Source: Caulobacter vibrioides OR37 (GTDB lineage Bacteria > Pseudomonadota > Alphaproteobacteria > Caulobacterales > Caulobacteraceae). From it: 64,000 nucleotides of DNA. The notes below the pieces were generated by a model. It made no database searches. It worked only from the letters and a program-made list of their open reading frames with translations, and was not told where the DNA came from. The position numbers and the translations under genes were made by a program. This document shows, piece after piece, positions 55,204 to 64,000 of the stretch (positions are counted from its first letter, which is position 1; each line of letters begins with the position of its first letter). Location: positions 62,029 through 126,028 of the forward strand of contig NZ_APMP01000003.1 of NCBI RefSeq assembly GCF_000372645.1. The letters run 5' to 3'.

Positions 55204-55860
55204 ATGCCCCACCCCATGACGCTCGACTGCCGCCTCTATCTGATCACCCCGCCCGCCCTGCCCGACCTCGCCGGCTTCGGCCGACAGCTGGCCCAGGCGC
55301 TGGAGGGCGGCGACGTGGCCGCCTTGCAGATCCGGCTGAAGGACGTTCCAGACGACGTGATCAGAGCCGCCGTCGATGCGCTGGCGCCGATCGCCCAGGC
55401 CCGCGACGTGGCGGTGATCCTCAACGACCGTCCCGACCTGGCCGCGCGCCTGCCGGTCGACGGCGTTCATGTCGGCCAGTCGGACATGGCCTATCGCGAC
55501 GCCCGCAAGCTGATGGGCGAGCGCATGGTCGGCGTCACCTGTCACGACAGCCGGCACCTGGCCATGGAGGCCGCCGAGGCCGGGGCCGACTACGTCGCGT
55601 TCGGCGCCTTCTTTCCGACGACGACCAAGAACGCCCCCACCACCGCCGAGCCCGAGATCCTGACCATCTGGCAGGAGACCATGGAGACCCCCTGCGTGGC
55701 GATCGGCGGGATCACCGCCGCCAACGCCGCCGGCCTGGCGACCGCCGGGGCCGACTTCCTGGCGGTCTCGGCCGGGGTCTGGGGCCATCCGGACGGTCCC
55801 GCCGCCGCCGTCGCGGCCCTCAACGCCGCCATCGCCGAGGGCCTGTCCGCGCGCGCCTGA
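55204..55860 (+). CDS. thiE: Thiamine-phosphate synthase
   Basis: ThiE couples HMP-PP and thiazole phosphate. The 218-residue TIM barrel has [63 protein letters not shown] (diphosphate loop) and [14 protein letters not shown]. Either ATG 55204 or ATG 55216 may be the start. No TPP riboswitch was seen; the upstream gap is filled by a repeat. Confidence 0.92.
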   Translation: MPHPMTLDCRLYLITPPALPDLAGFGRQLAQALEGGDVAALQIRLKDVPDDVIRAAVDALAPIAQARDVAVILNDRPDLAARLPVDGVHVGQSDMAYRDARKLMGERMVGVTCHDSRHLAMEAAEAGADYVAFGAFFPTTTKNAPTTAEPEILTIWQETMETPCVAIGGITAANAAGLATAGADFLAVSAGVWGHPDGPAAAVAALNAAIAEGLSARA

Positions 55861-55943
55861 GCGTCGCGTAACGGCGATATTGTGACGCGCCGCACACAGG
55901 CCTAGCTTGCTCCCCAGCGAACAGAAACGGGGGAGGACGCGAC

Positions 55944-56363
55944 ATGAAGCGACTCGGAGTGTGTTTGCTTAGCGTAAGCCTGGGCGCGTCGGCCCTGGCT
56001 CTGGCGGGCGGCGCGGCCGCCGAGACCTGGAAGCTGGCGCCCGGCGAGACCAAGACCTACTACGACGCGGACTTCACCCGCGTGGACGAGGCCTCGGGCC
56101 TGGTCGTGACCCGCATCGCCGAAGGCAAGGCCAACGGCCCTTACAAGGCCTGGCCGGCCGGCAAGGGGCCCATCCTGCTCTTCGCCCTGGACTGCGCGGC
56201 CAACAAGTGGATGGACCTGGGCATGGACTTCGACGGGACCAAGGGCCTGCCCAAGGGCTGGCGCAAGGAACCCAAGGTCGACGACATCTCCGGCGCCGTC
56301 GGCAAGGCCGGCAAGCTGGCCTGCGAGACCAAGGACAGCCTGCCGAAGGTGGCGCTGCCTTAG
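55944..56363 (+). CDS. Secreted protein of unknown function
   Basis: The 139-residue protein has a signal peptide (MKRLGVCLLSVSLGASALAL...AAAE) and a small mature domain with two cysteines (ALDCAANKW, KLACETKDS) and a GLPKGWRKEPKVDD stretch. I do not recognise the family. AGGACGCGAC precedes the ATG. It stands alone between thiE and a repeat. Confidence 0.75.
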   Translation: MKRLGVCLLSVSLGASALALAGGAAAETWKLAPGETKTYYDADFTRVDEASGLVVTRIAEGKANGPYKAWPAGKGPILLFALDCAANKWMDLGMDFDGTKGLPKGWRKEPKVDDISGAVGKAGKLACETKDSLPKVALP

Positions 56364-56378
56364 GAGGCCGCGTGGCCT

Positions 56379-56448
56379 AAGGCGCGCTGGGTTTAAGTGT
56401 GAGCGGTCAAGCCGCTCGAACGCGCGCTCAATATTTGACTCTAGAGCC
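56379..56448. repeat. TAGAGC-type repeat overlapping the ECF41 gene stop
   Basis: AGGCGCGCTGG / CGCGCGCTC form unit B; the linker AATATTTGACT and CTAGAGCCC remnant of unit A contain the TAG stop of the sigma factor gene. Confidence 0.7.
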
Positions 56449-57313
56449 CGTCGAGGCCGGAGAGCTTCTCGGGATTGCGCATCGTATAGACCGCGGCGAT
56501 CCGGCCGTCCTCGATCTCCAGGCTCATGGTCTGGAAGACGACGCCGTCGGCGGCCAGCACCAGGCCTGGCTGGCCGTTGACGCGCGCCAGCCGCGCGGTC
56601 GTCCCCGCCGGGGGCGGCCACTTGCGGCGCACTCCCAAGATCAGGGCGATGGCCCTGGCCGCGCCCTTCACCGGGTTGAGGGTAGCGTTGACCTTGCCGC
56701 CGCCGTCGGCGTGCAGGACGACGTCCTCGGTCAGCAGCCCCCGCAGCGCGACCTCGTCGCCGTTGAACACCGCGTCGAGGAAGGCGGTCGTCAGCCTCCG
56801 CTCCTCGTCGACGCTGGGGGCATGGCGCGGGCGGTCGCGGCGCACGTGCGCGCGGGCCCGGGCGGCCAGCTGGCGGCAAGCGGTCTCGGTGCGTCCCAAG
56901 GCCGAGGCGATCTCGGCGAAGGGCGTGTCGAAGACGTCGTGCAGCAGGAAGGCCGCCCGCTCCAGCGGGGTCAGCCGCTCCAGGGCCAGCAGGAAAGCCA
57001 CCGAGAGATCGGCGTCGCCGCCGGCCTCGAAATCGGGCTCGACCACCGGCTCGGGCAGCCACTCGCCGACATAGACCTCGCGCCGGGCGCGGGCCGACTT
57101 CAGCCGGTCCAGGGCCAGGCGGGTGACGACGCGATTTAAGTATGCGTCGGGCGACTCGACCGTGTCGGCATCGACCTTGCGCCAGCGCAGCCAGGCGTCC
57201 TGCACCACATCCTCGGCCTCGGCCCGCGAGCCCAGCATTCGGTAGGCCAAGCCGGTCATGGCCGGCCTGCGGGCCTCGAAGATCGCGTCCGCCCCAAAAG
57301 ACCTTGGCGTCAT
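56441..57313 (-). CDS. ECF41-type sigma factor with SnoaL-like C-terminal domain
   Basis: The 290-residue protein has sigma region 2 (LAYRMLGSRAEAEDVVQDAW), region 4 (ALERLTPLERAAFLLHDVF, IASALGRTETACRQLAARAR), then a SnoaL-like domain with ADGGGKVNA and the C-terminal NPEKL that marks ECF41. The appended domain controls the activity of these sigma factors. It overlaps the carboxymuconolactone decarboxylase-like gene by four bases, the usual ECF41 partner, and its operon has an ECF41-type promoter. Confidence 0.92.
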   Translation of the reverse strand: MTPRSFGADAIFEARRPAMTGLAYRMLGSRAEAEDVVQDAWLRWRKVDADTVESPDAYLNRVVTRLALDRLKSARARREVYVGEWLPEPVVEPDFEAGGDADLSVAFLLALERLTPLERAAFLLHDVFDTPFAEIASALGRTETACRQLAARARAHVRRDRPRHAPSVDEERRLTTAFLDAVFNGDEVALRGLLTEDVVLHADGGGKVNATLNPVKGAARAIALILGVRRKWPPPAGTTARLARVNGQPGLVLAADGVVFQTMSLEIEDGRIAAVYTMRNPEKLSGLDGL

Positions 57314-57849
57314 GCCCGCACCACCGCCGCCTCGCCGCCGACCCGCACGCGCGAGCAGGTCTTGCCGTGCCCCATGGCGTACTTGATCGTGGGATAAACC
57401 CGCGCGGCCGCCATGGCGAGCGCGATGGCGGCCAGCCCCTTGGGCCCCCAGCGCTCCAGCACCGCGTCGCGCAGCGGGTCGGTGGTCGCCATGTCGCGGG
57501 CCAGCGAGGCGTTGGCGAAGCGGTGGACCAGGCTAGCGTCCGGCCCCATCCGGTCGTGGTCGCCGGCCAGGATGCCGCGCAGCGTCTCGGCCGGCACGCG
57601 AGCCTCCTCCCCCAGCTTCACGGCGATCTGCAGGCAGGGCCCGCAGTCCTCGGCCATGGTCGCGACGATCCGCGCCGCCGCCAGGGCCGCCGGAGGCGCG
57701 CCCTCCTCGAACCCCGCCAGGGTCAGCACGCCTTGGAAGGCCCGCAGCGCCCTGGGACTGGCCTCCAGAAGGTCGCGAATATAGGTCGCGTCGTAGTCGT
57801 AGCGCTTCTCGAACCGATCGATCGCGGCCTTCATGATCGCCTTCAGCAT
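57310..57849 (-). CDS. Carboxymuconolactone decarboxylase/AhpD-like protein
   Basis: The 179-residue protein has the AhpD-fold core with a CxxC in MAEDCGPCLQIAVKLGEEA, and regions FEKRYDYDATYIRDLLEASP and YPTIKYAMGHGKTC. The CxxC suggests peroxidase or disulfide chemistry. CMD-like proteins accompany most ECF41 sigma factors. It overlaps the sigma gene and starts one base from the upstream membrane-protein stop. Confidence 0.9.
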   Translation of the reverse strand: MLKAIMKAAIDRFEKRYDYDATYIRDLLEASPRALRAFQGVLTLAGFEEGAPPAALAAARIVATMAEDCGPCLQIAVKLGEEARVPAETLRGILAGDHDRMGPDASLVHRFANASLARDMATTDPLRDAVLERWGPKGLAAIALAMAAARVYPTIKYAMGHGKTCSRVRVGGEAAVVRA

Positions 57850-57850
57850 C

Positions 57851-58237
57851 TCAGACCTCCTGGGATCGGAAGGCGACGACCGCCAGCCAGACGCTCAGCA
57901 GGGTGGGCAGGAAGACGCCCGGAAAGTCGCGGGCCAAAAGCGGCCACGGCGTTCCGCTTCCGCAGAAGGGCGTGATCAGATGAATGGCGGCGTGGACGGC
58001 CTGGAAGGTCGCGGCGACCACCACCGCCCCGGCGTGACGGCGAAGGTCCAGCGCGCCCAGCAGCGTCCCGACGCCGCAGGTCAGGTAGGCCGCGCCGATG
58101 TCGCGCACGAAGTGGTCGTTGAACGCCCCGGTCTGAATGACCCCGGGAATGGTCAGGTACCAGGGATAGGGCGCGGTCAGCATCACCAGACCGTTGCCCA
58201 GGAACAAGACCGTCAAAGCTATCGCGACCCAGCGCAT
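57851..58237 (-). CDS. Small four-helix membrane protein in ECF41 operon
   Basis: The 128-residue protein has four membrane segments (VAIALTVLFLGNGLVMLT, DIGAAYLTCGVGTLLGAL, GAVVVAATFQAVHAAIHLIT, FPGVFLPTLLSVWLAVVAF). I recognise no characterised family. GGAGGCGAGAGG precedes the ATG. It is the first gene of the three-gene ECF41 operon. Confidence 0.8.
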   Translation of the reverse strand: MRWVAIALTVLFLGNGLVMLTAPYPWYLTIPGVIQTGAFNDHFVRDIGAAYLTCGVGTLLGALDLRRHAGAVVVAATFQAVHAAIHLITPFCGSGTPWPLLARDFPGVFLPTLLSVWLAVVAFRSQEV

Positions 58238-58268
58238 CCTCTCGCCTCCGAAGTGGTTTCGACGACAG

Positions 58269-58295
58269 GACGAGACACCTTCGGCCGGCGTGACA
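58269..58295 (-). promoter_or_regulatory. ECF41-type promoter
   Basis: On the minus strand TGTCACG (58295-58289), 16 bases and CGTC (58272-58269) match the ECF41 consensus TGTCACA-N16-CGTC with one change, 32 bp before the membrane-protein ATG. It indicates autoregulation of the operon. Confidence 0.8.
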
Positions 58296-58457
58296 CGGGT
58301 CGGCGAAAATCGGCGTTAAGCCTCGCGAATCCGCCCAACTTGCTTTCCCGCCTGTGGACGACTAGGTTCCGCGCCCGTTCTTTCACACCGTCGACCTACC
58401 GCTCCGCCGCCGGACGTTCCGGCGGGCGTCGACGGCTTCATTCGAGGATAGCCGACC

Positions 58458-59258
58458 GTGCCCACGCCTTCCGCCCTCCTGAACGTCATGATCGACGCGG
58501 CCCGGAAGGCCGCCCGCGGCCTGGCCCGCGACTTCGGCGAGGTCACGGAACTGCAGGTCTCCAAGAAAGGCGCGGCCGACTTCGTCACCAACGCCGACCT
58601 GAAGGCCGAACAGACCCTGTTCGAGATCCTGACCAAGGCCCGCCCGGGCTATGGCTTCCTCGGCGAGGAGCGCGGCATGGTCGAGGGCACCGACAAGACC
58701 CACACCTGGATCGTCGACCCGCTGGACGGCACCACCAACTTCATGCACGCCATCCCGCACTTCGCGGTCAACATCGCCCTGCAGCGCGAGGGCGAGGGCG
58801 TGGTGGCCGGCGTCACCTACAACCCGATCACCAACGACCTCTTTTGGGTCGAAAAGGGCAAGGGCGCGTTCCTGGGCGCGGAAAAGCGCCTGCGCGTCGC
58901 CGCCCGCCGGAACCTCGAGGAGAGCGTCCTGGCCACGGGCGTGCCGTTCGCCGGCAAGCCCGGCCACGGCCAGTTCCTGAAGGAGCTGCATCAGGTCAGC
59001 CAGAAGGTCGCCGGCGTGCGCCGCTTCGGCGCCGCGTCGCTCGACCTGGCCTGGGTCGCGGCCGGCCGCTTCGACGCCTACTGGGAGCGCAACCTCCAGC
59101 CCTGGGACGTCGCCGCCGGCGTGCTGATGGTCCAGGAGTCGGGCGGCAAGGTCACCACGATCGACGAGAACGACCACGACGTCGTGGCCGGCAAGTCGAT
59201 CCTGGCTAGCAACCAGGACCTCTATCCGCAGATCCTGGAGCGGCTGCGGGCGGCTTGA
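58458..59258 (+). CDS. Inositol monophosphatase family protein
   Basis: The 266-residue protein has the metal-binding motifs ADFVTNADLKAE, FLGEERGMVEG, WIVDPLDGTTNFMHAIP and the C-terminal NLQPWDVAAGVLMV, as in SuhB-type phosphatases. It hydrolyses inositol-1-phosphate or related sugar phosphates and SuhB also acts in rRNA transcription in E. coli. The GTG start follows GAGGATAGCCGACC. Confidence 0.93.
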   Translation: MPTPSALLNVMIDAARKAARGLARDFGEVTELQVSKKGAADFVTNADLKAEQTLFEILTKARPGYGFLGEERGMVEGTDKTHTWIVDPLDGTTNFMHAIPHFAVNIALQREGEGVVAGVTYNPITNDLFWVEKGKGAFLGAEKRLRVAARRNLEESVLATGVPFAGKPGHGQFLKELHQVSQKVAGVRRFGAASLDLAWVAAGRFDAYWERNLQPWDVAAGVLMVQESGGKVTTIDENDHDVVAGKSILASNQDLYPQILERLRAA

Positions 59259-59283
59259 TCGGCTCAACGCGCTCAAAATACAT

Positions 59284-59397
59284 CGTCATCCCGCGCCTTG
59301 TGCGCGGGACCCATTTATCCGCCGCAAGTGCGGAGATCATTCTCCCTTCCATGTGAGAGCTGAACCATGGGTCCCGCGCATAAAGCGCGGGATGACG
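59284..59397. repeat. Inverted repeat with CGTCATCCCGCGC arms
   Basis: Arms of 31 bp at 59284-59314 and 59367-59397 are near-perfect inverted copies and each contains its own GCGC hairpin. It is an intergenic palindromic element of alphaproteobacterial type, between two plus-strand genes. Confidence 0.85.
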
Positions 59398-59458
59398 GTT
59401 TAAAACGGTGCTAGGCAGGCTAGCCAAACCGTCACATCCGCGCGCTAAATCGCGCGCC

Positions 59459-60529
59459 ATGACCCTGCTCACCCGTCGCGCCCTGACCACCGCCGCCCTC
59501 GCCGGCACCTTCCTGCCCGGCCTCGCCCGCGCCCAGGCCAAGAAGCCCCTGATCATCGGCCATCGCGGCTGCAGCGGCGAGCGGCCCGAGCACACGGCCC
59601 TCAGCTACGAACGCGCCATCGACCAGGGCGCGGACTTCATCGAGCCCGATCTGGTGCCGACCAAGGACGGCCACCTGGTCGTGCGTCACGAGAACGAGAT
59701 CGGCGGCACGACCAACGTCGCCAGCCATCCCGAATTCGCCAGCCGCAAGACCACCAAGGTCATCGACGGCCAGCGGATCACCGGCTGGTTCACCGAGGAT
59801 TTCACCCTGGCCGAGCTGAAGACCCTGCGCTGCCGCGAGCGGCTGCCGCAGCTGCGTCCGGCCAGCGCGGCCTTCGACGGCCAGGCCCAGATCCTGACCT
59901 ACGAGGAGATGGTCGCCATCGCCAAGGCCGGGACCCAGCGCACCGGCCGGGTGATCGGCACCTATCCCGAGCTGAAGCACCCGACCTATTTCGCCTCGAT
60001 CGGCCTGCCCACCGAGGACCGCCTGGTGGCCAAGCTGAAGGCCCTGGACCTGAACTCGGCGACCGCGCCGGTCTTCGTCCAGTGCTTCGAGGTCGGCACG
60101 CTGAAGCGCCTGCGGGCCAAGACCCCCGCGCGCCTGGTGTTCCTGGTCGCCGGCGAGGGCGGCCCGGCCGACCTGCCGAACGTCAAATACGCCGACCTGG
60201 TCACCGCCCAGGGCCTGAAGGAGGTCGCGGTCTATGCCGACGGCCTCGGCCCGGAAAAGACCATGGTCATCCCGCAGAACGCCGACACGCTGCTGCCGGC
60301 CACGGACCTTGTGAAGAACGCCCACGCCGCCGGCCTGGTCGTCCACCCGTGGACCGTGCGGGCCGAGAACTTCTTCCTGCCCGCGTCCCTGCGCAAGGGC
60401 GACCCGAAGGACCCGGCCTATCTGGCGACCCAGGGCGACGTGACCCCGCTGTTCAAGGCGCTGTACGCCGCCGGGGTCGACGGGATCTTCAGCGACTTCC
60501 CCGGCATGGCCGCCGCCGCGCGCGGTTGA
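59459..60529 (+). CDS. glpQ: Secreted glycerophosphodiester phosphodiesterase
   Basis: The 356-residue GDPD has a twin-arginine-like signal (LLTRRALTTAALAGTFLPG), catalytic HRGCSGERPEHT with the conserved HRG and E, IEPDLVPTKDGHLVVRHE with metal-binding residues, and GVDGIFSDFPGM. It cleaves glycerophosphodiesters to glycerol-3-phosphate in the periplasm. ATG 59459 is chosen to start the signal. Confidence 0.92.
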   Translation: MTLLTRRALTTAALAGTFLPGLARAQAKKPLIIGHRGCSGERPEHTALSYERAIDQGADFIEPDLVPTKDGHLVVRHENEIGGTTNVASHPEFASRKTTKVIDGQRITGWFTEDFTLAELKTLRCRERLPQLRPASAAFDGQAQILTYEEMVAIAKAGTQRTGRVIGTYPELKHPTYFASIGLPTEDRLVAKLKALDLNSATAPVFVQCFEVGTLKRLRAKTPARLVFLVAGEGGPADLPNVKYADLVTAQGLKEVAVYADGLGPEKTMVIPQNADTLLPATDLVKNAHAAGLVVHPWTVRAENFFLPASLRKGDPKDPAYLATQGDVTPLFKALYAAGVDGIFSDFPGMAAAARG

Positions 60530-60689
60530 CCGAACCGCGTTCTTCGCGAGACAATCGGCGGGCTTTCGGGGGACTGACCACATGCGTCGCGGCGCTGCTG
60601 GCCTCTGGAGATCGCCAGCCTCTGACCCGCCCCTTGCGGAAACCGGCCGGAACGGTGCAGCGTGCCGGCCTGAATCTCAGGGGAAGCTC

Positions 60690-62012
60690 ATGAAGCGCCG
60701 TCACGCCGTTCTCGCGACCGCCGCCGTCGTCCTGCTGCTGGGCGCGCCCGCCTTCGCCGCCCCGGCGTCTCCGACGCCGGCCGCCGTCGCCTCGGCCAGC
60801 CTCGACCGGATCGCCGTCGACTATGTGAAACTGACCCTGGAGGCGGGCGAGCGCGAGCCCGGCTATGTCGACGCCTATTACGGTCCGCGCGAATATCTGA
60901 CCGTGGCCAAGACGGCTCCGCGCCCGGTCTTCATGCTGCGCAAGGAGGCCGATCGCCTGCGAAAGCTGCTGGCGAAGGTCGCCGACAAGGACCTCTCGCC
61001 CGATCTGCGCCGCCGCAAGCTGTTCCTGGCGGGGCAATTGAAGGCCGCCCAGACGCGCCTGGCCATGCTGGCCGGCGACAAGTTCAGCTTCCAGGACGAG
61101 GCCGAGGGCCTGTTCGGCGTGCGTCCGGTGCTCAAGCCCCTGAAAAGCTACGACCCGATCCTGGCGCGGATCGACAAGCTGGTCCCGGGCAAGGGCGACC
61201 TGGCCGCCCGGGTCGACGCCCTGCAGAACCGCTACGTGATCCCGACCGACAAGGTCGAGGCGGTGATGCGGGCCGGCATCGCCGCCTGCAAGGCCAAGAC
61301 CGAGGAACACATCAAGCTGCCGGCCGGCGAGCGCTTCGACCTGGAGTTCGTCACCAAGAAACCTTGGAGCGGCTACAACTGGTACAAGGGCGACGCCCAC
61401 AGCCTGATCCAGATCAACACCGACCTGCCGATCTATATCAGCCGCGCCTTGGATCTGGGCTGCCACGAAGGCTATCCCGGCCACCACGTGCTCAACAGCC
61501 TGCTGGAAGAGAAGCTGACCAAGGAAAAGGGCTGGGTCGAGTTCAGCGTCTACCCGCTGTTTTCGCCGCAATCTTTCATCGCCGAGGGCTCGGCCAATTT
61601 CGGCATCGAGCTGGCCTTCCCCGGCCAGGCCAAGACCGCGTTCGAGCGCGACAAGCTCTACGCCCTGGCGGGCCTGGATCCGAAGACCGCCGAGGTCTAC
61701 GGCCAGCTGCAGGACGCCAAGGCCGCCCTGGCCAGCGCCAGCAACACCATCGCGGCGGACTACCTGGCCGGCAAGCTGACCAAGGACCAGGCCGTCCAGC
61801 TGTTGATGAAATACAGCCTCTATTCGCGCGGCGGGGCCGAGAAGCGGGTATCGTTCATCGAGACCTACCGCTCTTATGTGATCAACTACAATATCGGCCA
61901 GGACATGGTCCGCGACCACGTCTACCGCGCCGGCAAGTCCGAGGCCGCCCGCTGGAAGGCCATGGAGCACGTGATCAGCGAACCGACGACGCCGGCGGAC
62001 TTGCGGAAGTAG
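60690..62012 (+). CDS. Secreted DUF885-type putative zinc peptidase
   Basis: The 440-residue protein has a signal peptide (MKRRHAVLATAAVVLLLGAP...AFAA) and the motif CHEGYPGHHVLNSLLE, where HExxxGHH could bind metal, with FIAEGSANFGIELAFPG and KGDAHSLIQINTDLP. DUF885 proteins are thought to be metallopeptidases; substrate unknown. ATG 60690 follows AGGGGAAGCTC. Confidence 0.88.
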   Translation: MKRRHAVLATAAVVLLLGAPAFAAPASPTPAAVASASLDRIAVDYVKLTLEAGEREPGYVDAYYGPREYLTVAKTAPRPVFMLRKEADRLRKLLAKVADKDLSPDLRRRKLFLAGQLKAAQTRLAMLAGDKFSFQDEAEGLFGVRPVLKPLKSYDPILARIDKLVPGKGDLAARVDALQNRYVIPTDKVEAVMRAGIAACKAKTEEHIKLPAGERFDLEFVTKKPWSGYNWYKGDAHSLIQINTDLPIYISRALDLGCHEGYPGHHVLNSLLEEKLTKEKGWVEFSVYPLFSPQSFIAEGSANFGIELAFPGQAKTAFERDKLYALAGLDPKTAEVYGQLQDAKAALASASNTIAADYLAGKLTKDQAVQLLMKYSLYSRGGAEKRVSFIETYRSYVINYNIGQDMVRDHVYRAGKSEAARWKAMEHVISEPTTPADLRK

Positions 62013-62019
62013 ATAGCAC

Positions 62020-62130
62020 CCCTACCCCTTGCGGGGAGTGGGCAGGGGTGGGGGTGTCGGCGCTGGAGCCGGCGGATGCGGCGCTCACTCCCCCATCCCC
62101 AACCCCTTCCCCGCAAGGGGGAAGGGGCTA
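62020..62130. repeat. CTCCCCC-type intergenic repeat
   Basis: CCCCTACCCCTTGCGGGGAG and CCTTCCCCGCAAGGGGGAAG arms with CCCCCATCCCCAACCCC inside lie between two convergent genes. Confidence 0.7.
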
Positions 62131-62138
62131 CGGCCATC

Positions 62139-63989
<1,851 letters not shown>

Positions 63990-64000
63990 CAACAGTCCCT

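Overview
The window is a 64 kb piece of a high-GC alphaproteobacterial chromosome, almost certainly Caulobacter or a very close relative. Signs are the strong G/C preference at third codon positions, the zapA-zauP pair, a SigF/NrsF cluster next to a bufferin (DUF2282/MNIO/DUF2063/DoxX) operon, the ruvC-ruvA-ruvB-ybgC-tolQRAB-pal-cpoB-tilS-ftsH order, FixK-type and ECF promoter motifs, and many Caulobacter-style intergenic palindromes. No rRNA, tRNA, CRISPR array, transposase or prophage was seen; one structural RNA (6S RNA) was found.

Layout. 1-8.6 kb: 3' end of a 2OG-Fe(II) oxygenase, NnrU-like membrane protein, HAD hydrolase, MaoC hydratase, ribF, ileS (with an atypical-composition internal segment over the editing domain), lspA and a lipoprotein. 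8.6-15.4 kb: cheW, then the cytochrome bd oxidase operon cydA-cydB-cydX facing its assembly ABC exporter cydD-cydC, with one FNR/FixK box between them. 15.4-20.3 kb: folP-thiD-nucleotidyltransferase, a PAS hybrid histidine kinase and a small secreted protein. 20.6-31.9 kb: ftsH, tilS, the Tol-Pal envelope machine and the ruvCAB resolvasome, all on the minus strand. 32-39.9 kb: peptidase, GFA protein, DUF4118 sensor fragment, nucleoside hydrolase, yebC, ohr, a low-GC two-gene module of unknown function, a YmdB-like phosphoesterase and 5-formyl-THF cyclo-ligase. 39.9-41.7 kb: 6S RNA, a low-GC NYN-domain gene, zapA, zauP; the NYN gene interrupts the zapA-ssrS-ygfA order known from E. coli. 42-46.9 kb: glycolytic gap, an unknown gene, pgk, fba, then an SDR. 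47-53.1 kb: GMC oxidoreductase, two NrsF-type anti-sigma proteins, sigF, and the divergent bufferin operon bufA-bufB-bufC-bufD. 53.3-64 kb: TspO-like protein, bfr and bfd under a Fur box, thiE, a secreted protein, an ECF41 operon with its own promoter motif, inositol monophosphatase, GDPD, DUF885 peptidase and an MsbA-like ABC transporter.

How it fits together. Much of the window is vertically inherited housekeeping: respiration at low oxygen, cell-envelope constriction, DNA recombination, glycolysis and translation. The accessory content is stress-related: a metal-responsive SigF circuit driving a copper-binding modified peptide, an ECF41 circuit, iron storage and peroxide defence. The most interesting parts are: the SigF/bufferin region with two anti-sigma paralogues and a hairpin between precursor and modifying enzyme; the low-GC two-gene membrane module at 37.7-38.4 kb; the NYN gene with repeated operator-like sites; the mosaic ileS; and a family of two-hairpin repeats that repeatedly supply the stop codons of neighbouring genes.
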